Notes: generated by a model not told the origin, from the letters alone. A stretch of 64,000 nucleotides of DNA from Hericium rajendrae (GCA_033439255.1 CM065881.1:434001-498000); one strand, 5' to 3'; counted from the stretch's first letter, positions 1-13,174 are shown. A program made the numbers and translations.

Positions 1-819
1 AAGGAGGAATTAAATCTGACCATTCGAAGGAATTTCGCTAGAATGGGAACTGGTGCCAAAGGTCGCGTCTACGTCACGTCCACAGTCATGTGACCCGAGT
101 TTCAACATGCTGTGAAAAAGTGGCGACAAAACCCTCTTCTCTCTTCGAGAGCCGGGAACATTCGCTCTTGCCTCCGAATAAATGTGCTCTATAATGAGGC
201 AATGCCCCACAGGGACGATCTCGTTTTGTTCAATATCGGAATCGTGGACCTGGCTTTGCCCAGGCTCGTGGCTCCATGCCGACTTGCGTCACTTGCCCTT
301 GCGCGCTCATTCAAGTGACAGACTGACAGGGAACTCTGGGTCTACCATCGAGTCGCTTTGAGGCATCCTAGATGGCTCTACGTTAAATGTAATCCCAACA
401 GGTAAAGTGTATGTATCAAATCGTTTCCATGCAAGTCATCTTGGTACTTTCGACAATCACACAGAACGATCCCACCAAGCAAGTTCGCGTCGTACATTCC
501 ATGAAGCTTGATTGACGAATATCTGATCTCAAAATTTTCAGATTTTCTATCTGGACCACACAATTTCTCGCATTGTGTTACCACAATGGCAGTCTTCGCT
601 CGTCAAACCTCTCTTTGATACGTTGATGACAAGATCAGTGCGCTTTGATTTTCCGCCAATGCCTCATAGCACCTTTGTTCAAGCTCAAAGCGACACACGC
701 CGAGATTAGAAACAACTCCCCCAAACCGCCGGGAAACTTGCGGTTTTATATGAGACCAATGGGCGAAACTGATATCAAGTCGCCTGTCTCTTCATCGCCT
801 TCATTCAGCCCGCCTCACA
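1..819. other. Host 5' flank, no gene recognised
   Basis: Only short overlapping open frames without recognisable motifs are present. The last part (about 640-819) has moderate AT content and leads into the MYND-SET start at 820, so it probably holds that gene's promoter, but I see no clear TATA box or operator. Confidence 0.4.
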
Positions 820-2400
820 ATGCCTGAAAAATGCTGCCAGCATTGCTCCGTGCTCCCTGCGCGAGGCAATCCATTGCGTGCGTGCGCACGCTGCAAACGA
901 GCCTTCTACTGTGTGCGTACCCTATACATGTTCCTTAACTGCGCTCCTAACATCTTCACAGGACCCTGCGTGCCAGAAGCAGCACTGGAAGACCCACAAA
1001 AACTTTTGCCACCCGCTGCTCTCCGCGCCCAGTGGCAAATCACCCGACCTCATTCAATGTAGTCCCATCGAGCCCCTCTCCTTCACTGCGCGATGCCGAT
1101 GCACCTCTTACTCCGGCCCAAGGCCCGTGCCCGGTCTGGCTACATCCCACCCTCATAACTACCATCCCCCCGAAGTACGATGATCCTGCGCGGTGCGTGC
1201 CTGGCGGCTACACGGCGTGTGCGATTCCCGCAGCCATGAAATTTCCCATCCTCACACAGCCCGGCTTCCCACACCCCATCCCCAAGCCCCACACACCGGC
1301 GGTCCGCATGGCAACCGTCGAAGGGAAGCGCGTTGGGCTGTTCGCGACGCGAGATATCGACGAAGGCGAGGTCATCTTTGCGGAGCACGCGCTGCTGATC
1401 GTGTCGAGCGCGGAGTGGTGCATGACGTTTGCAGGCAACAAGAGGAGAGCCAAGTTTCAAGCGCATGCGATCAGGGATAAGGAGGCGGTGATGAAGGCAC
1501 TGGTGAAGACCCGGAGGTGCGTATGGCGTTGCTCCTTAGTAGACGGGTCTTGACAGCTGGAAACAGAGAGCGGCCTACCACGCGCTGCCGAATGTGCACC
1601 CGCGCAAGGAGTGTGGCCCGCTGTGGGGCATGGCGCGGACGAATGGATCTAGTATTATGCCATTACTGCTGGCGATGGTCATTCCCGGCATGGTTGAGCA
1701 CGAAGCACTGAAGTTCCTCGGGGTATGCGAGACGCTGTCGCATCTCAACCATAGGTATATATGTCTATGCCCATGCAAACACTGCCGCTGACCAGCCCGC
1801 AGCTGCCGCCCAAACGCAGCGATGTACTTCGACCTTCCGTCCTTCGCTTTCACGCTCCATGCCGTGCGGTCTATCCCGGCCGGCACGGAGATCACACGCA
1901 GCTATACCGGTCTCCTTGTGCCCACAGCCGCACGCCAGGATGTACTTGCGGACTTCCGCTTCCAATGCACCTGCGCTGCGTGTGTAGACTCTGAAACCAG
2001 CGACTGGCGGCGCCGCGAAGTTGCAGCCATTCCAGCGATGGAGCAGGCTGCGATGTTCCCGTGGCTGCTCAACGAAGGCAACCTTCCGGACGATTACCTC
2101 ATAAAGCCGAGCCTGCGCGTGCTGGAGCTCCTCCGGCAAGAGGGCGTGGAGGCATCAAAGGCCCACACTATGCATCTGAGCCAGCTGTGCTTGGCATACG
2201 CTGTGCTCGGCGACCGCGAGCGGTACTTGGATGCACACAAGCATTCGGTGGGGTCGGTGCAGGGCATAATGCCCATCAGGATTGAGGGGTTCCGTGATAT
2301 GGCACCTGCGGTGCCGGAAAGGCATCCGTTTTGGCAGGTACACGTGCAGGGTGGACCACACTCAGTGCGGGACTTGCAAGCGATGTTGAGGTCGCTCTAG
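820..2400 (+). CDS. MYND zinc finger / SET domain protein (SMYD-like lysine methyltransferase)
   Basis: Probable protein lysine methyltransferase of the SMYD class. I place five exons at 820-912, 962-1058, 1123-1516, 1557-1754 and 1803-2400; all introns are 40-64 nt GT-AG and the frame stays open throughout. Exons 1-2 give a MYND finger (CCQHC, CARCKRAFYC, then DPACQKQHWKTHKNFC). The SET domain starts near GLFATRDIDEGEVIF. The catalytic NHSCRPNA motif is created across the exon 4 splice, followed by RSIPAGTEITRSYT and post-SET cysteines CTCAAC. In SMYD proteins the MYND finger sits inside the split SET domain; here it is N-terminal, as in many fungal relatives. The start is the ATG just before the first MYND cysteines. 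It looks intact. The substrate cannot be read from sequence, and the second intron (1059-1122) is the least certain. Confidence 0.85.
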
Positions 2401-3046
2401 GTCGCTGAGTGGTAGTGAATAAACAATCTGTCATGTGTCCATGTAAGTACTGTACTGTCTATAAAATATAGTGACCAGATGAATGCCGTCCTTTGGTGAT
2501 GGACAACAATATCTTGCCTGAATTCAGCAGGTCGTAGGGATGGGTAGCATGTATATGTATTTATTCTCTGCGTGGGGAGAGAATGTAAAGAACATAGTAT
2601 GCTGAATGTCGGTCTTCCGTTATGCGATTTCTGGCGGCAAATCACTGATATCCTCGCACAATTTTCAAGTAATACCGTGAATGTGGTTGCATGCCACGAT
2701 ATGCCTGGATGATGCCGCAGCGGCAGAGCATGCTTCAATGCACACAGCCTATGCAACATACGCCTTCAGATAGTCCCTCAAATCACCAACACTCGAAAAA
2801 CGAAACAAATCTATGAGCTGTAGACTATATACAGAGCAGGCATGCAATGGCACTTATGCTGGGACAATGAGGGCTGGGAACCACGCCAACTGAGCTGTTC
2901 ATCATGATTTAAATCCAGAAGCACAATACAAATAAAGAGTACATGGAAGAACATCTGTTATTCACTGCTCAGAATCACTGTCAGTGCTGCTGTGTGGAAA
3001 GCACCAAAAAGGGACACCAGTACTCACCATTTGGATATAAGCAAGC
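2401..3046. other. Intergenic, convergent 3' ends
   Basis: Lies between the stop of the MYND-SET gene and the stop of the minus-strand F-box gene. It is AT-richer than the genes. No gene or repeat is seen. Confidence 0.5.
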
Positions 3047-4702
3047 TCAATAATCATATGTCCAATCATGTGTCAGATCCTGGACAATGACCTCTGGTAC
3101 GACAGCCTTGAGATTGTCGAGGAAATCCTCGGATAGAGTGCCTCTCGGGCAATCGAATATGAGCTGATGCAGTGGCACCGAGGCTTCTTTGCGCTGCTGC
3201 AAGATGGACGGCAGCTCAGTTTCCACAATGTTAAAGGCTTTTGTATTGAGGCCATGGACCACGAGAGTCTGAAGCTGTGGAAGACTGGGCACTGGCTTGT
3301 GATGTTTCTTGATGCTGAAATCCAGGAAAAGATAGAATTCACGGAAAGACTTGCCATCGATCCTCATGTGCTGGATGGGTACATCATTGTCTTTACACAT
3401 ACTGGTATGATCGCATTGCCCCATGAACCTATTCCAGGTCAGAGCATTGACATCACAGGACCATGTGTGCGAGATCTCCAGGGACTGCAGCATGTCTGGC
3501 TTGATTTCAGAGAAGATCTCGTCGAAGGGCCCTAGACCTCCATAGCATTCAGTTTCCACGAACTCAAATTCGAGAGCCATACACCTCGACACCTTTGGCT
3601 GCACTCTGCCTCGGAGTATAAAGCAAGCACCGCATTCGCACATTGCAAGTAATGTGTAGGTCAGTGAGAGGGATGGGGACTGAGTGCGGACTTGAAGTGA
3701 GATGGCCAGCAACCTTGCATAGAAGCAAAGGGATAGAGACACATGTATTAAACCCTGTGTCCTCATTTGCAAATATTGTCAGCCTCATGTTGACATCTAA
3801 TGGTAGAACCAGGGCATCCAATAGTAGAGAGGCTCCCTGTATTGAGCCCTTCAGATTCAGGTTTGACAGACAAGGCATTGTGACCTTGCGCAGATCCGAG
3901 AGAGAGATATGATCCTGAGATTCGAATGGCAAAATGCCGGAGATGGTGAGGGACTCCAGATCATGCATATTCTTGAGTGCCATCACAATGTCCGCAGTCG
4001 AGGGCTGAGACCACTCTGGAACCTCAATCATCCCTGCATCTCCTTCAGCTTTGCTAATGCTAGATTCGAATATTGGCAGTACGATAGATAGAGTATGAAG
4101 GTTGCTAAGCAAAGGAGAGGTCCATGGAATGGCAATATTGTTCAGAGATAGATGGTGTAATGACAGAAGTTGGCCTTGACAGATAACAAGCAGGAGATAG
4201 GCAATCTCATCAGCGTGGCTGATGTAGATCCTATGCTCGCTAGCTAAGGACAGCCTCTGCAAAATTGGTGCAGGCTCTGTCAATAGCACAACAAATTGTG
4301 CCAAAGCAGACTTTGTAGCTGCAAAATTGAGCATGCAGATTTGAGCGAGCTGAGGTATGATACGGTATGCAACCTCTGGTGTGAAGGAGAGGGGCATCGT
4401 GCAGGCAGTTATTGTGAGAGGAACTTGATGTGCACATGTCAACATGCATTTCGCCCACTGTCTACCGAGGGAGAATGTGACACAGCACCAGAGAGTAGGA
4501 AATCCAAGCACGACACGGTGTCAGTCTCGGCAGACATGAGTGACAAGGATCCATCCTAGCTTGTGTGGGTGCTGCCACTTCATAAGAACGTGGCGTTGAA
4601 GCAACTCCCATGGGGACATCTGCATGCCAGCTAGAATAGAAAATATCTCCAACAGAATTTCATCGGGCATTTGAGCAACCGGTGCCAGCCAGTCAATGGT
4701 GT
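3047..4702 (-). pseudogene. Host F-box protein gene, 3' part, split by the 40.7-kb element
   Basis: Reading leftwards from the element edge the frame gives IDWLAPVAQMPDEILLEIF, a classic mushroom F-box start, then KLGWILVTHVCRD and, after a stop, RVVLGFPTLW and leucine-rich-repeat-like segments to about 3047. F-box proteins link substrates to SCF ubiquitin ligases. The gene is broken three ways. The 40.7-kb element separates it from its first exon (45450-45534). A TGA at 4521-4523 stands where the family has the Trp of the CRDW motif. The frame changes near 3.6-3.7 kb, which could be an unrecognised intron. The premature stop suggests decay after the split. The C-terminal part (PQLQTLVVHG and similar) fits LRR-type F-box proteins. 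Confidence 0.75.
4695..4702 (+). repeat. Left 8-bp target-site duplication AATGGTGT
   Basis: AATGGTGT directly precedes the left TIR. The right flank reads AATG-TATT-GTGT (45438-45449), the same 8 bases with four inserted in the middle. Removing one copy restores an open F-box reading frame (RLAHTIDWLAP). Zisupton/KDZ elements are known for 8-bp duplications. Confidence 0.65.
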
Positions 4703-5028
4703 GACTTTCGCCGCAACCTACGGGCCAGACAAAAGTGGCCTAAGGCCGTAAGTTACGGGCTGGTCAAAGCCAGCTGGAATCACCGTTTTTGGTCCGTAAG
4801 CCACGAACCAGCTGGATTTGGGAATAGACCGTAGGTTACGGGTCGGCTTGCATAGATATGTACCGCAGTCTACGGTGCAGCTCGGTCACCCATATTTAAT
4901 GCCTCGCAAACTACGGCCCAGCTCAACTGGCCTCGTCCCTGTCCGGATTCACCAGCCCGGTCTCGGACCACTGCATGCACATTCGGACTCGGACTCGGAC
5001 TCGGATTCGGACTTGTATTATTCAGACT
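4703..5028 (+). repeat. Left terminal inverted repeat (326 bp)
   Basis: Matches the reverse complement of 45112-45437 almost throughout. The outer 220 bp contain eight CCGTA/TACGG sites, two of them forming the palindromes CCGTAAGTTACGG (4746-4758) and CCGTAGGTTACGG (4829-4841). The inner end is a CGGACT hexamer run (about 4981-5010). An open frame through here is not a gene: the right TIR shows the same frame. Confidence 0.95.
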
Positions 5029-5278
5029 CGGATTCTCACTTTACCGGACTCTTAGTTCACCGGATGACTGGATTACCGGTAATCCGGACTACCGGACTAC
5101 CAGAGGGCTGAAACATCGGATTATTGGAGTACCGGATTCAAATTCCAATGCTTCAGCTCTTGACAAATTTCCGGACTGGGAATGAAAAAATAGATTCGGA
5201 CTGGTACAGAAATTTGGAATACAGCAGATTCGGACTCATGGACAGACAAAAAAAGAATGCACAGATCAATGATATGAA
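5029..5278. other. Subterminal spacer
   Basis: Continues the CGGA/CCGGA-rich style of the TIR edge (CCGGACT, ACCGGAT and similar) but has no counterpart at the right end. It holds the 3' end region of gene A. Confidence 0.5.
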
Positions 5279-7545
5279 CTACTTATCTCCAACGTTGCTA
5301 TCAGAGGATTCTCCCAATTCTGAGTCCGTCGAAAACTCGTCAGTAGGAAGGGGCATATGAGTGTTGACCCAGCTGAATTGGTCTGCGACTGTGTCAAACC
5401 GATGTTGGACCTCTTCAGACAGGTCATCATGGTCCTGCCGAAGAGTCGAGAGAGCGTCGGACAAACCAGGGACTTCACACTCTAAGTCGGCAACCTGTCG
5501 AGAGACATCGTCGAGCTTGTCCTCCAAATCCTTCATACCCTCCTTCAGCTCCTGTCTCATCACCGTCACACTCTGCTCCAGAGAAGCTATGCGATTGAGG
5601 ATGACGTTGCCCTGCTCTGCAGCTAGGGAATACCGCTGAAGGCCTTTCTCCAATTGCATGGACACATGATCAACATTCTTATGCAGCCCTTTGATGTGCT
5701 GGTCAATGTCATGCAGCATATTCATGTTAACCAAGCCGGTTTGGCCATAAGAAGCTGCGACATTGCCTCTTTCGTACCGGCTGAGCTCCGGAGTGGTCGT
5801 CCCTACGCTAGATGGACCAGGTGCCGACTGGCACTCCTGAGAAGCTCGGCTACCCGCACCAGTTCGGTCTTTGTCGGTCCGCGTCTGAAGTTGTACTAAA
5901 GATTGGGCCTTGGCCTGGATCCACACCATAGGTACATCTGAAACCGATGAGATCATGCAACGGAAATGATACATGAACTAACCTTTTCCCGGGGCGGTCT
6001 TCGGATCGATGTTGTCGTGCGGCAGAGAGCTCGGACTGCTAGCCCGGAGATAACGACTCTGGATGATTGGCCCGTGGAATGCTCTGCCAGTGATCGCACT
6101 GGGCGGCGGCGGTCGTTGGAGTGCAGGTTCACAATTCCGCCTCTTTGCCGGTACTATAGGCATCGTCGGCATTAACACGTCTCCACTCCCGATGACCTGC
6201 GGACTTCCTACACATAGTGAATGGCATGGGTATGGGTAACCCACAGTGGGTCATGGGTATGGGTATCATGGGTATGGGTATGGGTCAGCCTTATGCAACC
6301 CATGAAAAACCCATACCCATACCATGGGTCATGGGTTTTTCTATATTGAGAATGATTAGTTCAAAGTATATTATCAAGATGCAAACCATACTATATACTA
6401 AATCAAGCAACAATCAGACTAATGTATTAAGGGTGGCTAACATGGCAGATGCTCTAAAAGGTAATAAAATAGATAATAAAGAGTCTGAGATGAAAAAAAG
6501 ATACAATATAATGAAACTTTCTTGACTTTTTTTGACTGATCAGTGTTAATTGCTACAATGTTATTGATGTGTGTCTGCTCATATTGAGATATTTATAGCA
6601 TAACAAGACTATAGTCTCTCAATACATGTTACAACCCTTGGCTAACCCATAAACCCACAGCTACCCATGAACCCATATCCTACCCATACCCAACTCACAG
6701 AAAACCCATACCCACAGCATGGGTGTGGGTTTTGATGGGTATGGGTATGGGTTAGCTCAAAAGTACCCAAGGGTTACCCATGCCATTCACTACCTACACA
6801 ACAGCTGTTAATGTGCAATACAAGATTACTATGAGACAACACACCTTTGCGAGTTGATCCATTATCCTCATTGCCCAGCTTATCCTCCACTGCAATTAGG
6901 CCCTCCTTATCCCCATGCTGACGCTTGTCTGGAGCTGCAGGGCCTAAATCTGAAATCAGTGCAGAACAAGGAACATACAACAAAGTCATTACCTTGTCCT
7001 CCCTCCAACATTGTCGTCGGTCTGATCCCTCCCCTCGACATCCGGAACCTCTCCATTGCCTGTAGGAGTGACTCTACAATGGTTCCATCAGGTGCTAGCA
7101 TCACCCCACTGCCTCCACCATAACAAGTCTTGTACCACTCCGCAACCTTGATGAGCAAAGGGGGGAAACTCTCCAAGATGCATTTCCCACCTGAGGGACG
7201 GTCAATCCGAGTGCTAGCTTCGAGGCGCTTGACTTCTGCAATCGCCTTTTCGATGACGACCTGCGATGCGCGTCAGGGTGTACGTAGCTGGAAGATAGCA
7301 TAGACACTTACTGCGTCACTGCAAATGCGAGCGAGGCACCACGGCCTGTCTACCATCCCCGCATCTGCCACGTCGTCAAGATCTCTTCCAATCCGATATT
7401 CCATACTCTCAACAGTGGCCCAGAGAGTTGTCCAGTTGAACGTTACGCTTGTGGAAGAGCGAGAAGCGGTAGTGTGGCAGGGCATTGGACAAGGACATTC
7501 CACACGATGGGCCTCCCTAACACTCACAGACGACAGACCATGCAT
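5279..7545 (-). CDS. Gene A: coiled-coil protein at the left end of the element
   Basis: Multi-exon minus-strand gene of unknown function. The start is the ATG at 7545. Exon 1 runs to the donor after ICSDA, exon 2 starts VVIEKAIAEVKRLEAS and ends near LEGGQG, and a small exon with KRQHGDKEGLIAVEDK follows. An intron then contains the MITE (6217-6790). Two further exons include KRRNCEPALQRPPPPS and a C-terminal coiled coil of about 150 residues (LNRIASLEQSVTVMRQELKE and on) with an acidic tail. It transcribes outward to the left TIR, mirroring gene C at the right end, and is head-to-head with gene B (354 bp apart). Its first two exons resemble those of gene C in length and splice position. No zinc cluster is seen. 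The exon structure near 6.8 kb is my best reading. Confidence 0.6.
6217..6790. mobile_element. 574-bp MITE with TA duplications (Tc1/mariner-like)
   Basis: Starts GTGAATGGCATGGGTA and ends with its reverse complement, flanked by TA on both sides (6215-6216, 6791-6792). The ends are rich in CCCATACCCATA repeats and the core is AT-rich with no coding capacity. TA duplication and small size fit a non-autonomous Tc1/mariner-type element. It sits inside an intron of gene A, so the gene may still be spliced. Confidence 0.85.
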
Positions 7546-7898
7546 CGCAAAGTCATTCCATCTCTGACCGGGAGTTGCCGCATACCACGGAATGCCTGCC
7601 CTTTGATTCGGGTTTGAGACAAAGTCAGTTTTGAGTCAGGTTAAGGTTAGATGACATAAGATCCAGGTAACCGGGCTGGTCCGGCCGGACCGACTTGACT
7701 AGGACCGGACGGTCAGAACCGGATTACATCAGCACAATGTGACATCATTTTTGTGACGATGAAATGCGCAACACGTGACAAACAAAGCAGCATCAAAGTC
7801 CGCGCTCGGTCTCCTTCCCTCCCCCCACATCATTGCCTTCCTCAGTCACTATTAACCTGCGGTCTCTGTTTTCAATCATCGCTCATCCTAGCTTTATC
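7546..7898. promoter_or_regulatory. Shared promoter region of divergent genes A and B
   Basis: 353 bp between two outward starts. It contains CCGGCC/GGTCCGG-rich tracts around 7670-7720 and a pyrimidine-rich stretch before the gene B start (7805-7890). No TATA box is obvious. The call rests on geometry only. Confidence 0.4.
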
Positions 7899-8792
7899 AT
7901 GTCTTCCATTGCGGACCTCAATGCAGCGTACTCCGCTGCTTGTGACTCGGTCGGTCTTGGTCTTGTTGCTGCAAGGGCAACATCCCCGTTGATGCCTCCA
8001 GGCATGCGTGTCGCCTGGGTGCATGGATTCATCCAGTGTTTGGTGTGTCACCCTCGGCTACCATCTCCGCTTCTATTCAGTGCTTTGTAGGAGCATGCCG
8101 ATGCCATTCGAGCGAGCACGGCCAACGTGTCCGAGGAGACCGCACTAGTCCCCGTCCCCTCGTTCATGCGCAACACCATGCGAGTCCTCTCGTCCATGCG
8201 GCCCGAGAACGTTGATCTCCACGCACTCTCCGATTACGCGTATATCGATGGTCTCAGTCCGTCATACTGGATGGCAAGGTCGGAGCAGTTCTGTGGTCAT
8301 CGCTGGTGGGAGGATGGTGCATTCCTGATTGTCATGAACAAATGCGTCAGCTGATGTCCATCACAGTACAGATCTCTGACGCATCTTTCCCCATCTTTTA
8401 CCTTCCAGAAGACCTGGTCCATCCAATATATGATCCCACCCCCTCCGCCTATACCCTCCCTCCTCCGGAGCTCACGCTCGCAGGCCCCATCAATGCTGAC
8501 GCCTGGCGCGGGTTGTTTGCAGAGTCGCCGGAGTCTCTGCAATATGAAGGGCATCGCGCTACCAGTAGTACGTATCCCTCCTCAACTCTTCTGTCATTGC
8601 TTTTATACTGACATCGCACCGCTCAGACCAGCCGGACCAGCCTGCTGTGGGTCGCACGCCTCCGGATGTCGACATGGGACATCAATCTCATGCCTCCGCG
8701 CGGCGGCAGCGACCCGCAATGATGAGTTCCGGAGGGCGGCTGCCCCAGCCTTTGCGCGTTGTTCCGGCACCGCGCGGAGTCTCCGCGCGCTG

Positions 8793-9611
8793 ATGTGTGG
8801 ACCCTGGGAATGGAGGCGGCAGCCAAAACCAAAACCAACAGAGTACTGGGGGGTGCGAGGGGACCAAGTATCTCAAGTGAGGAGTGAGGTGAGGGCAGCT
8901 GAGGGTCACTGCAGCAGGAACAATGGAGCGACCGGTTCGCTAAGGGCGAGTCTGAGGCAATCTGGTGATAAGCGGCTGGGAAGGATGAGGAACGGCTGTG
9001 GAATGACAAGGAGAACGACGAGACACACGGGTCTCCGATACGACGGGCTAATCCTAGAGAAAAGGACTGAAAAGCGGCTGATATGACTGAATCTGACGAA
9101 CGACGCTGCGGGCGGACTGGCCTAAAGAGGGCGGACTTGTCTAAAGTCCGGAGGACGATGAGAACAACAGTGAGAGAGACTTCTGAGGTCTGAGCTCTGA
9201 GGGGGAAAGGTGCACTGGGGGGTTCTATTCGAAGCTGGGACCCTGTCTACCATACAAGTAGGAAACTCGCCCTTGGCAGTCTCGGGCGATCTCGGACTCG
9301 GCTGCTCTATGGTACATCTATGGTCCGAAACCATCAAAAGGTGGCATCCAGGCATCCTGTACAACACAGACCCAGTACCATAATGCCAGCAGCCTGATTG
9401 GCTCACCAAAACCGCTGAGGACGACCTGGAGCGAACTTGAGGAAACCTCGGTGAGGCCTGCAGTAGCTGACAACTCCTGAGATGAGGGACATCACCGCTC
9501 TGAGCGGGGTTGGTGGGTGAGGAGCTGGAAGCTGGATGGGAGTGAAGGGGAACTGCATGGGAGATGGTGAGATGAGGTCTGACGTTGCTGAACACAGCTT
9601 GAGGCATATCA
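8793..9611 (-). repeat. LTR copy (3' LTR in element sense)
   Basis: Direct repeat of 13175-13995, with TG...CA ends. Confidence 0.9.
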
Positions 9612-12600
9612 TTCTCCCCCCAACTGAAAAATAGACTGTCCTCAGTCTAACCAATGAGCCCCACGAGGGATTCGGACGCTAGACACCAAATACGCTTCAA
9701 GCGGTGTTCTCACTATAGCTGCGAAGGAGAGTGGAGGTGGTGACAATGATCAAGCGGGAATGCATCGTGGTAGAGGAGGACGATCTGGGATCACTGCTGG
9801 TGGGTTCTGATGGAAAGCGAGATGGTCACAGAAAATGATATCACTGTCGTCGACTAAGGGTGCCCTGAGTGAACTTGACTCGGATCTGGAAAGCGACTGG
9901 ATAAATGACACTGAAAGTGGTGGAGTGATGGAAAATGGAGGTCGACAGTCAGCAGGTATAGGCTTGGACGCCATAGGCAAGCTTGGAGTGGGTTCAGAGC
10001 CACCAACAAGGACTCCTGGGTTGAGATCAGATTTTGAGACACCCTGGTGATCCACCAGCAGGTCTGCACATTGAGAAAGGAACTCTGCATCGGTAGAGAT
10101 GGTGGAAGGAAGGGTAGATGAGCTGCTCGAGACTTGGTGCTTCTCTAAGTCCAATAGAAACAAGTTCGCTGGTGGTTCGCTTTGAGCGATGTTGAGCGCA
10201 GAGCGAACTTGAGTCTCTAACTGCTCGCATTGGTCTCTGGACGACAGGAGAGGCCTCCTAGATGATGACACATGATGATCGACAAAGAATGAGCTCGACA
10301 TATGGGCTGGCATCACTGCTGGCTCATGGAGCTGAGCAAGTTCGCCTCGAGCGTGGTAGGTGGTGAAGTCGAGTTGCATCTGATAGAGCTGAGCAAGCTG
10401 ATGTCTGCAAGACTGGATTGTCATCGAAATGGAGAGGCCACGCCTTAGGAGATAGACTCAATCATCAAATGACACTTGATCTGTGGTCGAAGGAAGGTCG
10501 CTGTGGGCGGGCTTGTGCGGAGCAGGCATTCGGTGGACAAAGGGAGCAGTTTGAGCGATGGTGCTGGGCGAAGACTGGTCTGGGGCATGCCAGGATGGGG
10601 TGCGCTGATAGAACTGGTCAAGACGAACTGCAATGGGATCACCTGGGACACCTCGAGGTAGCCAGGCCCCAGAGGGTAAAGTGATCTCGCCTCTGGTGTT
10701 GAACTTGCACTTGCCAGCCTTCAGGTACGTCTGAACTGCTGCGCACTGACGAAGAAAGTGACCATGAGCCCCACAGAAGCTGCAATGCCCAGGGGCAGTC
10801 CGAATACGCTGAGGCTGTCTGAAGGTCGTCGAAGGCGTACAGGAGGTCACTGGCTGGACAGGAGGTGAAAATATCGGTGGCTGGACCGTCCTAAGCAGGA
10901 GATTCGCTAATGAGGGTACATGCTCGCTTTTGATAGTGATTGTGGTTGCAGAACCCAAGACCACTGGTGGCGAACTTGCCAAAACGTCGGCAACTGGATC
11001 ATTACAGCATGTATGAGGGCCAAATGTGATGCTGGTACCATGCAGAATGCGCTTAGCAGCATGATAGATGTCGATAATGGGGTAGGACTCGTCTGGATGG
11101 TGGTCTGGGTGCCTCTGGGTGAGATAGGCCTCAATCTGGTGGCAGAGGCGATCTGGAAGCGCTGAGAGGAAGAAATGCTGCTCCTCGAAAGCAGAGAGAC
11201 GTCCCTGGTGCTTCAGGCAACATGAAATGACCAAAAACCGGCGAAGAAATGCACCAAGTTCGCCTAAGGAGGACAAGTTCACCTGAAGCGTCCTTCGAGC
11301 GAGAGCCACCAAATCCTGCCTGGACCAAAGGCCTCCTGCTTCAGAACCTGGATACAACTTCTGGATCACAGCCTTGAACTCGTTCCAAGTGCCTGTGCCA
11401 AAACTCGGTTCAGACTGCCAGAGCTCCTGGGCATCTAACTCAGACAAAAGCCGGACCGCATGAGCCTTCTTCTCCAAATCATCCTGGACCTGAAAGCGCT
11501 GAAAACAAAACTCCAGATCTGCAAAATATGGTCCAAGTTCACGGGGATCGTCTCCGGCAAAGCTGGGAGCACCACTCTCTCCACGCATTGGCATGAACAC
11601 TGATGGCATCATTGTAACAGAAGCGGCAGGACGGGGGTAATGTCGAGGATGAAAGTGAGCAGTAGTGATCGGAGGCACGCTAGAGCAATCAGGAACGATG
11701 GAGGTGACTCTGATGCGAGGAAAGTGAGCCTGAGATGGACTAGGGGCGATCAGGGGCGATGAGGAGCGACTTTGAGGCGATCTTGCTATGACTAGGGCAA
11801 TGCGAGACAATTGGAAGGGACGAGTGAAGAGCCAAGGTGGTGGACGACGACCTGCGATGATAACCGATGATCTGGAATGCTCAAAAGCGATGAAAGGTGC
11901 TCAAAAGTGATGAAAAATGCTCAAAAGCAATAGAAGGCGATTCTGGGGCAACCAGAATGACGAGCGATAGGGAGAGATGATCCAAAGGGGCCAGGGGTGC
12001 TCCTGGGACGATATGACCTGGAAAAGCGATGAGAAACTGCTAAAAGCAACCAATGTCGCCGACAGCGAGTCAAGATCGCCAGCGGAAATCTGAAACAAAA
12101 GAAAGCAAGAAGGGGCCAAGAAAATGACCTGAGAGCGACTTGAGAGGCTCCTGAACGTCAATGGTGACTTTGGGATGGACTGTAAGTGGTCTGGACACAA
12201 CTGGCTCAACCTGAAAGAAACAAGACTCCTCTGCAACCAATGGAGAGTGCTAGGGATGCTGGGGTGACCTTGCCTAAGACAAAATGCGATAAGTCGATGG
12301 GAGATGGCTCCTGAACGAAAGACAGTGATAGGAGTGATCGATAGGCACCCTGGGGCAAAGAAAAGTGACTCAAAGCACTGGAAGGTGATACGAGGAGGAG
12401 CTGATCCAAGCTATGGGGTACAGAGGCACCTCCAAGGCAAGTCTGAGCAACAGAAGGGAGCTGGGATGACTCAATGGTGTGAAGAGGTCGCCGAAGGGGA
12501 TATAAGGGCAATCCTGGACGACCTAAGATGCTGAAAGCTGGCTGCGACCTAGTACGCTATCGGCGACTCTGTGGCAACAGCGCTAGGCAATGATCCTGGG

Positions 12601-13174
12601 TGCTAAAAAGGCAAACAAGAGCGATTGAAGACCAACTAATGCCGTCAAAATGCGATCTGGGGTGACCAAACGAAGTGAGAAGTGATGCTAGGCAGTAAGA
12701 GATGCTGGGGACTGAGTCCGCCTAAGGCAACCTTGAGGCGAGCTGAGACGATCTGAGGTGATCAAGGGACGATTAAAGACGATTGGAGTGACTTAAAGAC
12801 GACAAAGAAAGGCCGGAGGTGACGAGAGGTGATAGGAGATGACTCAGAACGATCTGAGCCAGTACAGGGCACTGAGGAGAGATGGAGGATGGTCCTGGGC
12901 GACAAAAAGCGACTCTGGGAGGGGCAGGATGGTGGAAAGTGACAGGAGGCAATCAGGTGCGATGAATGGTGATGAGAACCGATTGGAAAGCTCTGCAACC
13001 AAGGGCGATCTTGAAGAATGCACCAAGGCTGCCTAAGGCGATAGCGAGCGAGAATGTGATAGAGAGCAAAAATGCGATGTCTTGACCTCGATGGCAGTCT
13101 TGACCCGATAGAGGCTACGCCTGGGTACACCCCTCACTGTTTTGAGTATGGAACCCTCGCGGTGGGCTCCAAAA

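Noticed and set aside
4690-4710. Target duplication AGTCAATG (4691-4698 and 45434-45441)
   Set aside because: It would make the TIR ends unequal, since it overlaps the right TIR. AATGGTGT keeps the TIRs symmetrical and restores the F-box frame.
4818-5111. Open frame in the left TIR with Ser-Asp repeats
   Set aside because: The same frame occurs in the inverted copy at 45110-45322. It is a by-product of the TIR and its CGGACT run.
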